64,000 nucleotides of DNA from Acheta domesticus. Taxonomy: Eukaryota > Arthropoda > Insecta > Orthoptera > Gryllidae. The stretch lies in the NCBI GenBank assembly GCA_031308135.1, contig JAHLJT010008756.1, forward strand, positions 136,759,775-136,823,774, written 5' to 3'. Position numbers and translations under genes: made by a program. The notes under the pieces were generated by a model. It worked only from the letters and a program-made list of their open reading frames with translations. It had not been told where the DNA came from and did not search any database. Below, piece after piece: positions 44,691 to 54,267 of the stretch; the first letter of the stretch is position 1; each line of letters starts with the position of its first letter.

Positions 44691-45310
44691 TTTAGGACAA
44701 TACTGTTTAGTGTAGAAATTCATTTATGTTATGACAAAACAAAATCACCCATTTTTATACGGCTTTTTTCTTTGTATATTTCGTCAATTTCGAGTAACAA
44801 GTCTTTTTTCCGTCATTTTTAGTGCATTTTCCGCAGATTTCATCGAGTTCAATATCATTTTAATGGTACTTGTTTCAAACAGTATTTACGAGATGCAACA
44901 AATGTTCACTACAGAATTCCTGAGTAGCCTGTTCGATTTCTTCGCTCGTATATTGAAATGTCAGCCGTTGTGAGTACATGTAATCTAAGGTTCCTGAGAC
45001 GCCCATCGGCGCCATTGTCAGTTTGGCCGATTTCGCGATATATAAAGGCAGATATTTTCTTTTAAAGAACAGTCCAAACCAAAGGTTTGCGATCTGAGTT
45101 CACTGGAACAAAAGGAAGAAGCTTTGATAACGTCAGTAACATATGCAACAGCCTTAGTTGTTCATCTGGAAGTGATTTTGATCACATTTTACATACTTTT
45201 TTCTTTGCTTTTAGAACGTTTTAAAAACATATGAAGAGCATTTTATTGATCATTTTTGGGCATGTTTTAGGTCCCCAGAATCCCCACCCCCTAGTGATGA
45301 GTATTTTCTA
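44691..45310. other. Unassigned; TATA-like box at 45038
   Basis: TATATAAAGGCAG at 45038-45050 is a good match to a pol II TATA box and lies about 270 bp upstream of the 18-bp tandem array. No convincing start codon, exon or domain follows, so promoter activity is only a possibility. Confidence 0.25.
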
Positions 45311-45314
45311 ATGA

Positions 45315-45587
45315 CGACTTCTGCACTTAAGGCGACTTCTGCATTTAAGGCGACTTCTGTATTTAAGGCGACTTCTGCATTTAAGGCGACTTCTGCATTT
45401 AAGGCGACTTCTGCATTTAAGGCGACTTCTGCATTTAAGGCGACTTCTGCATTTAAGGCGACTTCTGCATTTAAGGCGACTTCTGCATTTAAGGCGACTT
45501 CTGCATTTAAGGCGACTTCTGCATTTAAGGCGACTTCTGCATTTAAGGCGACTTCTGCATTTAAGGCGACTTCTGCATTTAAGGCTA
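45315..45587. repeat. 18-bp tandem array, about 15 units
   Basis: GCGACTTCTGCATTTAAG repeats about 15 times with very few substitutions. Because 18 is a multiple of three and the unit lacks stops in these frames, long frames run through on both strands: a KATSAF hexapeptide repeat on plus (45311-45715) and VALNAE on minus (45250-45705). High similarity between units points to recent expansion. No signal, domain or splice context supports a protein. Confidence 0.9.
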
Positions 45588-46310
45588 CTATTAACAATAT
45601 GTCATCAATTCCACATTTGTCCGAATTAAATCTAGGCAAATCACCAAGAAGCACCACCAGAATGAAAAACATAATTTCGAAACATGTTTTTAATACAATT
45701 TGCAAATTTGGATGATTCTTTCTGAGGTGCTCAGTGGGTTTTCTCTCGCCGTCTAAAACTAATTGTAAAATAGTATTAGCTTAGAATTTTAATATAGATA
45801 GTAAGCATCAAAACGTGTGAAATAATTTGCAATAATAAACCGAATCATGAATACGATTCAGAATAATAAAAATGTGAAAATAAATGTCTATGCACTATAT
45901 TTGTTTATCATCGGATATCGTGCACAGCAACTTCACTTTCTTTGGGGCTGAGGAGCAAAGAACTTTCTTGGCGAGCAGTTGCCTCCGCATTTTTCTCAGT
46001 TTTTGGGTCCTCTGGGAATGACAGACACGGAAGGATAGGCTCTCATTTTCACAGGCAATCCATCTTCCTTTCAGACACTGGCTACCCCGTCTGACTGCTC
46101 TACGCTTTATCTTCCCCTGCGACACTTTCGTTCCTCTGCGAATCTGTTTTTCTCGTCGCCTTTATGCTTTTTCGTTAGCCTTCTGCCTCCCAAGTTTTCT
46201 CTTGTTTAGTTTTTTCTTTTGAAATGTCTAATGTATTACCTGACTATAGTCATAACATTATAAAATATAGAAGTAAATACATATTTATGCTAGCTGTTTG
46301 TTAATTTTGA
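45588..46310. other. Unassigned stretch
   Basis: AT-rich. A 76-codon minus-strand frame at 45895-46125 (Lys/Arg-rich) has no recognised domain. Confidence 0.3.
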
Positions 46311-46311
46311 A

Positions 46312-46481
46312 GTAAACCTTCGTTAGCACGAACTCGCTTAACACGAATTTCGCCGTAACACGAATAAAACGTCTGTCCCAGCAAGGGATTATGGTAATAT
46401 GGCATTTATAGTACTCGGATAACACGAATTTTTATTACGCGAACTCCCATTATTTCGGTTCCTTCGTTAGTGAGGTTTTAC
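46312..46481. mobile_element. pogo/Tigger-like MITE, about 170 bp
   Basis: The left end is AGTAAACCTTCGTTAGCACG. The right end, reverse-complemented, is CAGTAAAACCTCACTAACGA. TA follows the right end. The inner arms carry AACACGAATTT in inverted orientation. CAGTAAAACCTC-type ends are typical of pogo-group elements, which insert at TA. Non-coding. Confidence 0.65.
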
Positions 46482-46849
46482 TGTATTTTATAGAAGCAAT
46501 TACTTATTGGCATTTACGAAACGCTTTTTATACGCGTCGCCCGAAAAGTTCTTGTAGAAAGAAGAAGTACGCTCGATTGTGCCAAAGGCCTATTTTCAGC
46601 GCTTGTATTGAGATCTCCTTACCGAATTTCTCCCATTCAGCGTGTGAATTCCTGGGCGAGAAGAGTGGAGGCAAGTGCAGGTGTCCAGAGAAGCTCTTCG
46701 CTCGTTGCATAACGCGCGATGTAAAAAGGTGTATTTTTCGGGCGGGTTCTCCGTGACTTGCAGGTTGTCCGCCTGCTCGTGGATTGAAAGCGCTGCTTAT
46801 TTTTCTTTGCTCGCGGGCTCTTCGCGCCGGAGAAGTCTGCGGCGCCGAC

Positions 46850-47420
46850 GGCGACGCCCCATCCCCCTCTTCCCCCCACCCCACCTACCCCTCACCATCC
46901 CCTCCACCCGCCCCTGACCGTCCCCTCCACCTCATCGTCCTCACACCCCCTTCACTCCCTCAACCCCGTCTCCCTCTTCCCTCAACCCTACTCGCCTCAC
47001 ACTTCATCCATACAATCTTACCATCCCTTCCACCCCATCGTCCTCACACCCCCTTCACTCACCCCTCCATTCACTCCCCCCACCTCCGTCTCCATCTCCC
47101 CAACCCTACCGTCCTCAAAGCACACCCTCACGCTACTCACCATCCCCTCCACCCACCCCCACCATCCCCTCCTACCCATCGTCCTCACACCCCCTTCATT
47201 CATCCCTCCATTCACTCTCTCCACCTCCGTCTCCATCTCCCCAACCCCTCCGTCCACAAACCCCACCCTCACGCTACTCACCATATCCTCCACACGCTCC
47301 TCATCGCATCTCATCCTCCCCTCTACTCGCCGCTCCCTTCACCCACCCACCCTCCTCTTCACTCCCCATCCACACGCTCCTCACCATCCCTTGCACCCAC
47401 CCCTCACCATTCTCCCCACT
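46850..47420. repeat. C-rich minisatellite island
   Basis: Pyrimidine-biased on the plus strand, with long imperfect units of about 141 bp in the centre (CATCGTCCTCACACCCCCTT at 47036 and 47177, a shorter spacing to 46933). A 222-codon plus-strand frame (46784-47452) reads through as a His/Pro/Ser/Leu low-complexity chain and ends in the SINE-A head, so it is not a gene. Confidence 0.78.
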
Positions 47421-47422
47421 CC

Positions 47423-47969
47423 CCGGGAGAGATGGCTCAGTGCATCAACTGATATTAATGCAGTCCCTCTGACCGGCAGGTCCTAGATCCAGTCCCGACG
47501 GCGGCAGGATTTTCCACACTAGCTTCTCAGCTACAACGAATTCAGTCGCTGTCTTGAGAATTCTAGTGGTCGGCTGATCTGAACGGTGGTTTTCCGTGTT
47601 TTTCCCATCAACTCCAGGCGAGTTCCGGAGCAGTACCCAATTAAATGGGTCACGGACCGCGCGCGATCTTTCCTTCGTTTTTCTTGTTCTCTTCTCTCAT
47701 CTTACACACACACACACTAACATGCACTACACTACCACACATGCCGGGAGACCTGTTGGGGGCTTAGAGCTTGCCCCGGCTGGGGCGGTGCGCGTCTGGT
47801 GGGAGATACCTGGTCGGGGAAAACCCCGCTAGTCGACGGTAGGTCGGCGCCAGATCTCGCCATCCAGTGAGAGAAGATCACCGCCACCTTCCGATGAAAA
47901 AACATGCATTACACTTACGGGATTAATGACCCCACTAGTTGCCGTGCCCGGAAGCACTAACAATCAATC
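47423..47969 (+). mobile_element. Full-length SINE-A copy inserted at the edge of a C-rich island
   Basis: Head CCGGGAGAGATGGCTCAGTG at 47423, a degraded box B (TAGATCCAGTCCCG), then the middle, a CA tract at 47702-47718, and the tail TTGCCGTGCCCGGAAGCAC ending in CAATCAAT. A C-rich sequence lies on both sides, so the insertion probably interrupted the minisatellite. Confidence 0.88.
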
Positions 47970-48240
47970 CACTCGTCCCTGCCTTTACCCACTTCCGCCC
48001 CCGCCGCCACTTACCGCCCCGCCCCCCCCACCCCGCCTCAGCAATGCCTCATCCTTGATCCCCCTGTGAACGTTGCTCCCCCACAATCCTACGAACTTTC
48101 CATCACTTCCCCTTCCTTTCCCTCCATCTCACTTCACCCCGCCCCATTCCCGCCGCGCCGCTAGTCCATCGCCCCTTCCCTCTCTATCCGTGGCCCGCCA
48201 TGCCCTTAACCCCGCCCCACCCCCCTCCGTCTTCATACGA
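47970..48240. repeat. C-rich low-complexity sequence
   Basis: Pyrimidine-rich (CCCCGCCCC, CCCTTCCTTTCCC), without a fixed period. It is the likely continuation of the island upstream of the SINE-A. Confidence 0.55.
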
Positions 48241-48309
48241 GGCAGGGCATCGAGCATATCTTCTTTTTTTCTGCCACACACTCATTAGTGCATAGACTAG
48301 TATCTAGAA

Positions 48310-48546
48310 CAGGGTTGTCAAGGTCGATACCACGAGCGGGAGACCGTGGCACGAGTGCCACGACGAAATCGTCCCTCTACGCAGTTCATCACCCGGCCAC
48401 AAGAGACAACGACAACACTATTGTAAAACGGCGGGGTTACTACTAATAGTTTCCTTTCCTGACGCTAGTTGCGCACAGAAGCTCGTGACATGCTACGGTG
48501 CCACGAAGCGTGCCACTGCCACCAGTTGAAGACCTTGACACCACTG
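48310..48546. mobile_element. hAT-type MITE with perfect 8-bp TSD
   Basis: Ends are CAGGGTTGTCAAGGTC (left) and CAGTGGTGTCAAGGTC (right, reverse-complemented). ATCTAGAA flanks exactly at 48302-48309 and 48547-48554. The interior (237 bp) is non-coding. The perfect duplication suggests a fairly recent insertion. Confidence 0.92.
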
Positions 48547-48829
48547 ATCTAGAAGCCCCTATCGCCTTCTTGTAAGAATTCTCCTGGGCAAGTATACTGG
48601 GATATGTTGTCATTGCTTTCCCTAGGGTTTTGACGTTTGATATGACTACCAGATAGCGCAGGCCAAGATACAATATCCGCAATCTATCCAGTAATTCAAA
48701 TTTAAACTTTGATTCGTGCTAAACTGCTAGAAGATTTAATTTTGCCAGATCGACCAAGTGCATTTCTTGGGATCTGGTTTACGTGCCGGCAAGCGTCCGC
48801 ATCCTTGCCGTCGACTTTTGGCCCTCAAA

Positions 48830-48905
48830 AAATGCCCCAATCGGGTTTGCACTCGCGAACTTGGACTTGGTAGCCCGGCATGATAACCATTATACCATCA
48901 AAACT
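48830..48905 (-). mobile_element. tRNA-like SINE head remnant
   Basis: On the minus strand it reads TGGTATAATGGTTATCATGC (A-box-like), then CAAGTTCGCGAGTGCAAACC (B-box-like) and CGATTGGGGCATTTTTT. The acceptor stem does not pair and the T-arm is disrupted, so it is not a functional tRNA gene. It looks like the head of a SINE-B-like element. Confidence 0.5.
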
Positions 48906-50040
48906 GAAATGGAGCATACGCTGAACGAGATTTTCTGCTATATTTTCTCCTTTACGTGTTGGAATATTGAACAAAAATAACATTGAACCGCAAACGTTTG
49001 TAGAAGCAAATCTTTTAAACATTTTAAAATGCACATTTAATTATGTAAAACCTTTTCTCCTTTTTTCTTTTATATCATATCAGTATTTCAGTATTCATGA
49101 AAGCGTCATAAAACAGTACTGATGCAACTCTCAACACTTATCTGGTAAAATAATTTCAATTTTCAAAGCCATAAACCTAATATGACTTGCTGAAAAATTC
49201 AAACACTGAGTAATCATTTCGTACTTCGTCGATGTTGAGTAGATGAGTGGCCGATGTTTGAAATCGTTATTTGAGACTCGTGTTTAACTTGCAATTGTTT
49301 TCGAAAGTCTCATTGGTGGCCAGAGCACGTTTCGTGTGTCTGTCCCTTCCACTTCGCTCGGCCGCACCTGAGCGTCGCGGCGAGGTCTCGCTCTCTCAGC
49401 GCGTCTGTTCTCAACACCAGCCACCAGGAGCGCCCTAGTAAATAAGTCGGACGGCCGTGAATCAACAAAGGCCCCTTTGCGGAAAGGCCAGTTAGACCTT
49501 GTGCCTTTGCTGTGGTATGACGTGGCTCTCTGTTGATCTTGAGAATGACTGAGTTGAGTTTTTTTTAGTGGGCATCATGTGGCCCACACGTGCCATCTGG
49601 AGGTTTTCGGGAAAGAAAGTCTTGAATGGAGAGCTTGGGCGAAACGTAGGCCTTCCACTATTCGTAAACTTAATATCTTCATTTTCTTGAAAAGTGACTC
49701 ATGTTGTTACTTTACATTCCTTCCTCATTTTATCAATGTCTGGAGCAAAAGCAATATAAGACACACTTCCACGAAAATCGAGATTGGCCTATTAACATTT
49801 ACAAACGCGAGGCTGTGTGCCCAAGGCTTTGAATTAATTTCGATTCTAAATAATTGACCGTGTTGCTGGAGGAACACAGTTTATCGTGTGTTCCTGCTTG
49901 TGATTAAACACAGGTTTACTAAAAATTGGACAGGGTACCTTCAGTTATATGAGATAAGAATTCTGCCTCCGACCAGAAAACAGAACGTGATTGATTGTTG
50001 ATCGACTTGAGTAGAATCTGGAAAATGCAATGAATGCAAT
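48906..50040. other. Unassigned region
   Basis: AT-rich, with a GC-richer patch at 49310-49450. A 92-codon plus-strand frame (49579-49857) shows no domain. No repeat recognised. Confidence 0.3.
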
Positions 50041-50041
50041 T

Positions 50042-50265
50042 GTTGTCGGCTTTCGTGGCCTAAATCGCCAATGCAGTAGTTCCGTACTTATCTCGGACCA
50101 AGGGGTCGCGGGTTGGAGTCTCGCCTCGGGCATGGTTGTATGTGTTCGTCCTTTCACCCCCTATCATCACCATATCGTTTCATCCTCAAACCATAACGTT
50201 AAATACAATAGTGGCCGCTAATGACCTAGTAGTTGATGCGACCTTAAATAACAGAAAAATAGTAA
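50042..50265 (+). mobile_element. tRNA-derived SINE (SINE-C)
   Basis: The head has TGGCCTAAATCG (50056-50067) and B-box GGTTGGAGTCTCG (50111-50123) followed by CCTCGGGCATGG. The 3' end contains GCTAATGACCTAGTAGTTGA and a TAA-rich tail. The 3' domain resembles the SINE-A tail (ACTAATGACCTAAGTAGTTG), suggesting a common LINE partner. Confidence 0.78.
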
Positions 50266-51630
50266 TAATAATTGTGCGTCTATGTTGCGAAGAAAATCGG
50301 TGAATGGTTGCCTTTATGAGGGATAGCTTTACTTGAGGAAAAGTTCATGTTTTTTTTCTGATTATTACGATTTTATGCGTTCATATAACCAGTATTCAAG
50401 CCGTTCACTTGGTTTTGGAATACTCCCGAGCTATAGTCTATTCTAATGCTGTTGTTTGAGACAGGGAGTTTTGCATGAATTTTGTATAGTATCTACTGGT
50501 ATTCCTGCATGTCAACTCATTTCATGGACGTTTTCACACTCGGGTTCCGTTAGTGCGCTATCGGGTTTGCTACTGCGTTGCTCCGACAATTCGCCATGTG
50601 TTCATTTGTTAATTTACGACGTGAAATATGCGAACCGCATCATTAGACGAATCACCCAAAGCTTGGTCTCGCATTTGAATGACCTTCTCGGCTCTTTTGC
50701 CTACATTCTGATGGAATGAAAGAACTTGGCCCCTTGATGTGTAAACACTTGTCTGAATTTATGATTACATCTGTCACAAGAGTTCATTTGTTTCAAACGT
50801 CAGTGCCGATTACATACAATATCTATCTTCTTCACAACGCAAGAAGATTTATCACATTGCAGACTACATTTTTCCTGTGTTTAAATAAGGGAACTAGTGA
50901 GAATCTGATTGCAGTTTGTTTCATGATTTGAACTCTCTCGGGAGGCGATTGATTTAATTCAAAGATTGGCGGTACAACACAGATAAACCCAGCCCTAAAG
51001 GGTGCACATCCACGATGAAAACTAGTGGTGTAAAACTAGAACTTAGAACTAAGTAAGCGCTACTTCAAACAGAATTCATAATTAAAATCCAAAAATGAAG
51101 AAACAAAACAATGTTTGAAACTTATTTCAAAGTTGAAAGTGATTGAGTATAGGATTTGGTTATTTTTTTGTTTCGTCATACTCCTCGTTGTTCTAATATC
51201 CAAATATGGAAAAGTGCTGCTTCTATTTCTGTCTTAAATTTCGAAGTTATTTGTATGTTCATATCACATTCGAATGGCCTTTCCACCATAGCTTGTTGAA
51301 TTTTAGAACCCCTTTAACAGTTTTTACTTTGAGGTTGCTCCAAGATGGGGTTTCGCTTCCATTACTTTATTACCTTCGAGGAGGTTTTCTTCACTGATGA
51401 TTTCTAAAGACTCCTTTTCAATGATGACATAATGAAAGTTGCTGTGATCCTGAATGGCTTTTCTGTTTTTGTAGCCAAAACCCTTGCCTCCAATTTGCCG
51501 CAGCTTAATTGAATTATTTTACAATTGTATTATTCTATAAATGTTAATTGACATGTCTACTTCGAAATTTTCGTAGAAAGTGATACTTTGAGCTCCCATG
51601 TCTGCCAAGTTCGTTTTCCAGATGATGCTG
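50266..51630. other. AT-rich unassigned region
   Basis: Several 60-90-codon plus-strand frames (50456-50719, 50716-50931, 51206-51397) without domains. No repeats recognised. Confidence 0.3.
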
Positions 51631-51634
51631 ATAA

Positions 51635-51779
51635 AGGAAATGAAATGTGCTCGCTTTAAAAAAATGTAATTCAACCAAAAGACGCACTCGCTAATGTTAA
51701 AACTGGTAGCATTTCTCTAATCGCGAATGTTCAGAACTCGGGAAGAGCGAATTCGCGGATGTCGAGGGATTACTGTACC
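51635..51779. mobile_element. pogo-like element, terminal fragment
   Basis: Matches 62966-63124 from AAAGGAAATGAAATGTGCTC to the terminus GAGGGATTACTG, next to TA. Read inward the end is CAGTAATCCCTCGACATCCG, with repeated ATTCGCG motifs, typical of pogo/Tigger termini. The other end is missing. Confidence 0.62.
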
Positions 51780-51814
51780 TTTTGCGTGATACCCGCCTCG
51801 CAGTGTGGAAGAGA

Positions 51815-52245
51815 ATTGGGCCCCGCTGGGGTAGTGCCCCGCTGGGGCGGAGCGGAACGGGGCCGAGCGTGGCGGGGCGGGGCAGGGCGCGGCGCGGCGG
51901 GGCCGGGCGGGGCGGAGCGGGGCGGAGCGGGGTGGGTCGGAGCGGAGCGGGGCAGGGCGGAACAAAGGGGAGCGGGGCGGAGCGGAGAAGGGCGGGGCGG
52001 AGCGGAACGGGGTCGAGCGTGGAAGGGCGGGGCGGAGCGGAACGGGGTCGAGCGTGGAAGGGCGGGGCGGAGCGTGGCGGAGCGGGGTGGGGCGGAGCGG
52101 GGCACAGCGGAGCAAAGGGGAGCGGGGTGGAGCGGAGCGAGGCGGAGAAGGGCGGGGCGGAGCTGGGTGGAGCGGGCCGGGGCGCGGCGGGCCGGGGTCG
52201 GGCGGGACGGAGCGGGGCGGAGCGGAGCGGGGTGGGGCGGCTTCT
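51815..52245. repeat. G-rich minisatellite (GCGGAGCGGG type)
   Basis: Dense array of short GGGGCGGAGCGGAACGG-type units with G on the plus strand. Frames of 160-226 codons are open in several frames on both strands (Ala/Pro/Arg/Ser or Gly/Arg/Ala low complexity). No coding call. Confidence 0.85.
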
Positions 52246-53275
52246 GAAAGGGCGCAGTGCTCCACACGAGGCGTTGAGTAAACCCTCGATCCAAACCACT
52301 AACACTTTAAGTGCCGCGAGCGACTTCGGATGTTCACAGCGCCCCGCGGTGGCGAAGAGACAGCACTCCGGCCCCACGCACTTCAGCTGTTTGGCCCAGA
52401 AATGTACCGCTTTTTAATTGAGGAGTTGGAAGTAGAAATTATTGATATCGCAGGATATCATAAAAGCTTAAAAATCTTCGTGAAATTTGGTTCACAAAAA
52501 GTGTACCAAAACACTCTAGATTTAGAGGCTGCTAGAGACTGTCAGATCTTATTTGTATTCTCGAATATACAATGTAGTAAGAATCCGCGATTTACCGTTG
52601 AAACTTGAAACATTAACTCGTGGTGCTTTAACAGCACGTACTACCTCGCGTAATTGGTACATTGCACCTTCTTTCCTAACATTTCAGCCACTACTTAAAA
52701 ATTCATTGGATGTAATCCAAAATTACGATATATTTTACCAATTTCGGCATATCAGATGTTTTAATGGCAATATAACCTATGGCGTAGCTGGCGGACTGAC
52801 GCGGGCGGACTGTCTGTTGGACAGGGCCGACTGTCGAATACAAATTCGAATAGGACTCGAGTTTGCTTCAATACCTGCTTAATTATCTATCGTAACGATG
52901 GCATTAATACAAATAAACTCTACAGGAAAGAAAATATGAAACACGAGATCTTAATTTGCATTTGCTAGCTAGCTCTAGTTTTCGAAATTCAATAAAAAGG
53001 TAATATATTTACTGATTATTACTATTATCATTATCCTTATCTCCTTCCTTTTTGTATGTAATAAGGTTTGTGCCTGGAAACATTTTGTACTCGCTGCTAC
53101 TTTCCTATGATTCTATTCAAATTTCGTTTGGAAGTTTTAAGAAATCTGTTGTCTTAGAAGCGTGACGCAGATTTTCATATTCACGAAGTCAATGCACATT
53201 TCACAAAACATCTTTTTAAATCGCTTTTTAACAACTTGGTCGTGTAGCGAACACTGTGAGTATTTTAACTGTAGG
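52246..53275. other. Unassigned region
   Basis: A plus-strand 92-codon frame at 52330-52608 contains MYRFLIEELEVEIIDIAGYH and continues out of frame to 52880. I do not recognise the sequence. The remainder is AT-rich. Confidence 0.3.
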
Positions 53276-53425
53276 GGTAATCTTAGGAAGAACGTGTACG
53301 GACAACACGAACGCACACAAACATCCATGCCCGAGGCGGGATTCGAACCCGCTACCCTTCGAGCCGAGCAGCTATGGCCCTTCAGCCTTAGTGACCCCGG
53401 CTATCCAAGCCGACACATCATTAAG
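53276..53425 (-). mobile_element. tRNA-derived SINE (SINE-C-like)
   Basis: On the minus strand an A-box-like TTGGATAGCCGGGGTCACTA and a strong B-box GGGTTCGAATCCC (53338-53350) are followed by GCCTCGGGCATGG, then GTTTGTGTGCG, a common arrangement in insect SINEs. The 3' body beyond about 53276 is hard to delimit. It is not a tRNA gene, because no acceptor stem pairs. Confidence 0.72.
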
Positions 53426-53542
53426 AAAGACATTTTCATGGGAAAATCTGTGTAATGTCACCGGAGTTTAGTTGCTAGTTTTAAGATACTATTGTGCCTA
53501 ATATTTCCCAGTGCGTGTATTGCTAATGTACTCGTATAATCA

Positions 53543-53610
53543 GGGGCATAGGCGCCCATGGCAAGCATAGAACTTGTGTTCTGTCAGGATACTTCAAATT
53601 AGGGTTGTTT
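53543..53610. repeat. Relic of the 57835 hAT MITE family
   Basis: CAGGGGCATAGGCGCCCATG, GCATAGAACTTG and GTCAGGATACTTCAAA align with the left half of the MITE at 57835-58010. The right end is not recognisable. Confidence 0.5.
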
Positions 53611-54267
53611 TGTTTGTTTTAGAGTGTATACACTAGTGTGAATAATATTCTGGATATTTTCAAAACGTTTCATAAACAATTTATCTCGATATTCAGTGTA
53701 TTTTTTTTAACAAGTCAAAATGTGCTTAATAAACATTAATGGCTGCGACTGCTTTTAAATTTCGAACGCAACGTGTTCCTACTTATTATCGCTTCCTTAA
53801 TGCGCCCCAGCGGAGTGCGTAAACTTGAAAATGTGCCAGGTTGTAAACACTGAGCAAATATTATGAATAACGCGAGTATATAGTTGATATTAGCCTGAAG
53901 ACCATCTCAGAAAAGTAATAAAGAATTAATCTCTCTTCTGTATACAGACAAACGTAATCGGTTTATTATTTGGGCTAATGAACTGTATTCTAAATGGTAA
54001 TGGAAAAATATTCCGTTTTTTATTGCAACAAAAACTTCCGGCCGCAGCTTTCAACACTGTGTTAATCACGTGCTATCGAATCATACTCGTACAATGTAAT
54101 CGACAGGCAGGAAAATCTTTAAGATTTTAAGATCAATTTTAAGATCACATTTTAAGATCAATTTTAAAGTGAAAACTTATGTTACAATACGTTTTTGGCT
54201 ACAACTTGACCGATTCATTGCCCTCAATTAGGAGCTATTCACAGAGTATTAACGACTTCCCCATGTG
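53611..54267. other. AT-rich unassigned stretch
   Basis: Contains a short tandem of TTTTAAGATCA at 54121-54163. No gene seen. Confidence 0.3.

Noticed and set aside
46784..47452. 222-codon plus-strand frame
   Set aside because: C-rich minisatellite translation (His/Pro/Ser/Leu) that terminates in the head of a SINE.
48830..48905. tRNA gene on the minus strand
   Set aside because: A- and B-box-like sequences are present, but the acceptor and T stems do not pair, so it is a SINE head remnant.
51697..52377. 226-codon minus-strand and 211-codon plus-strand frames
   Set aside because: Both lie in the GCGGAGCGGG array with simultaneous openness in several frames, and no conserved motif.
53325..53425. 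tRNA gene on the minus strand
   Set aside because: The B box is excellent, but there is no acceptor stem, and the sequence continues with the CCTCGGGCATGG body typical of SINEs.
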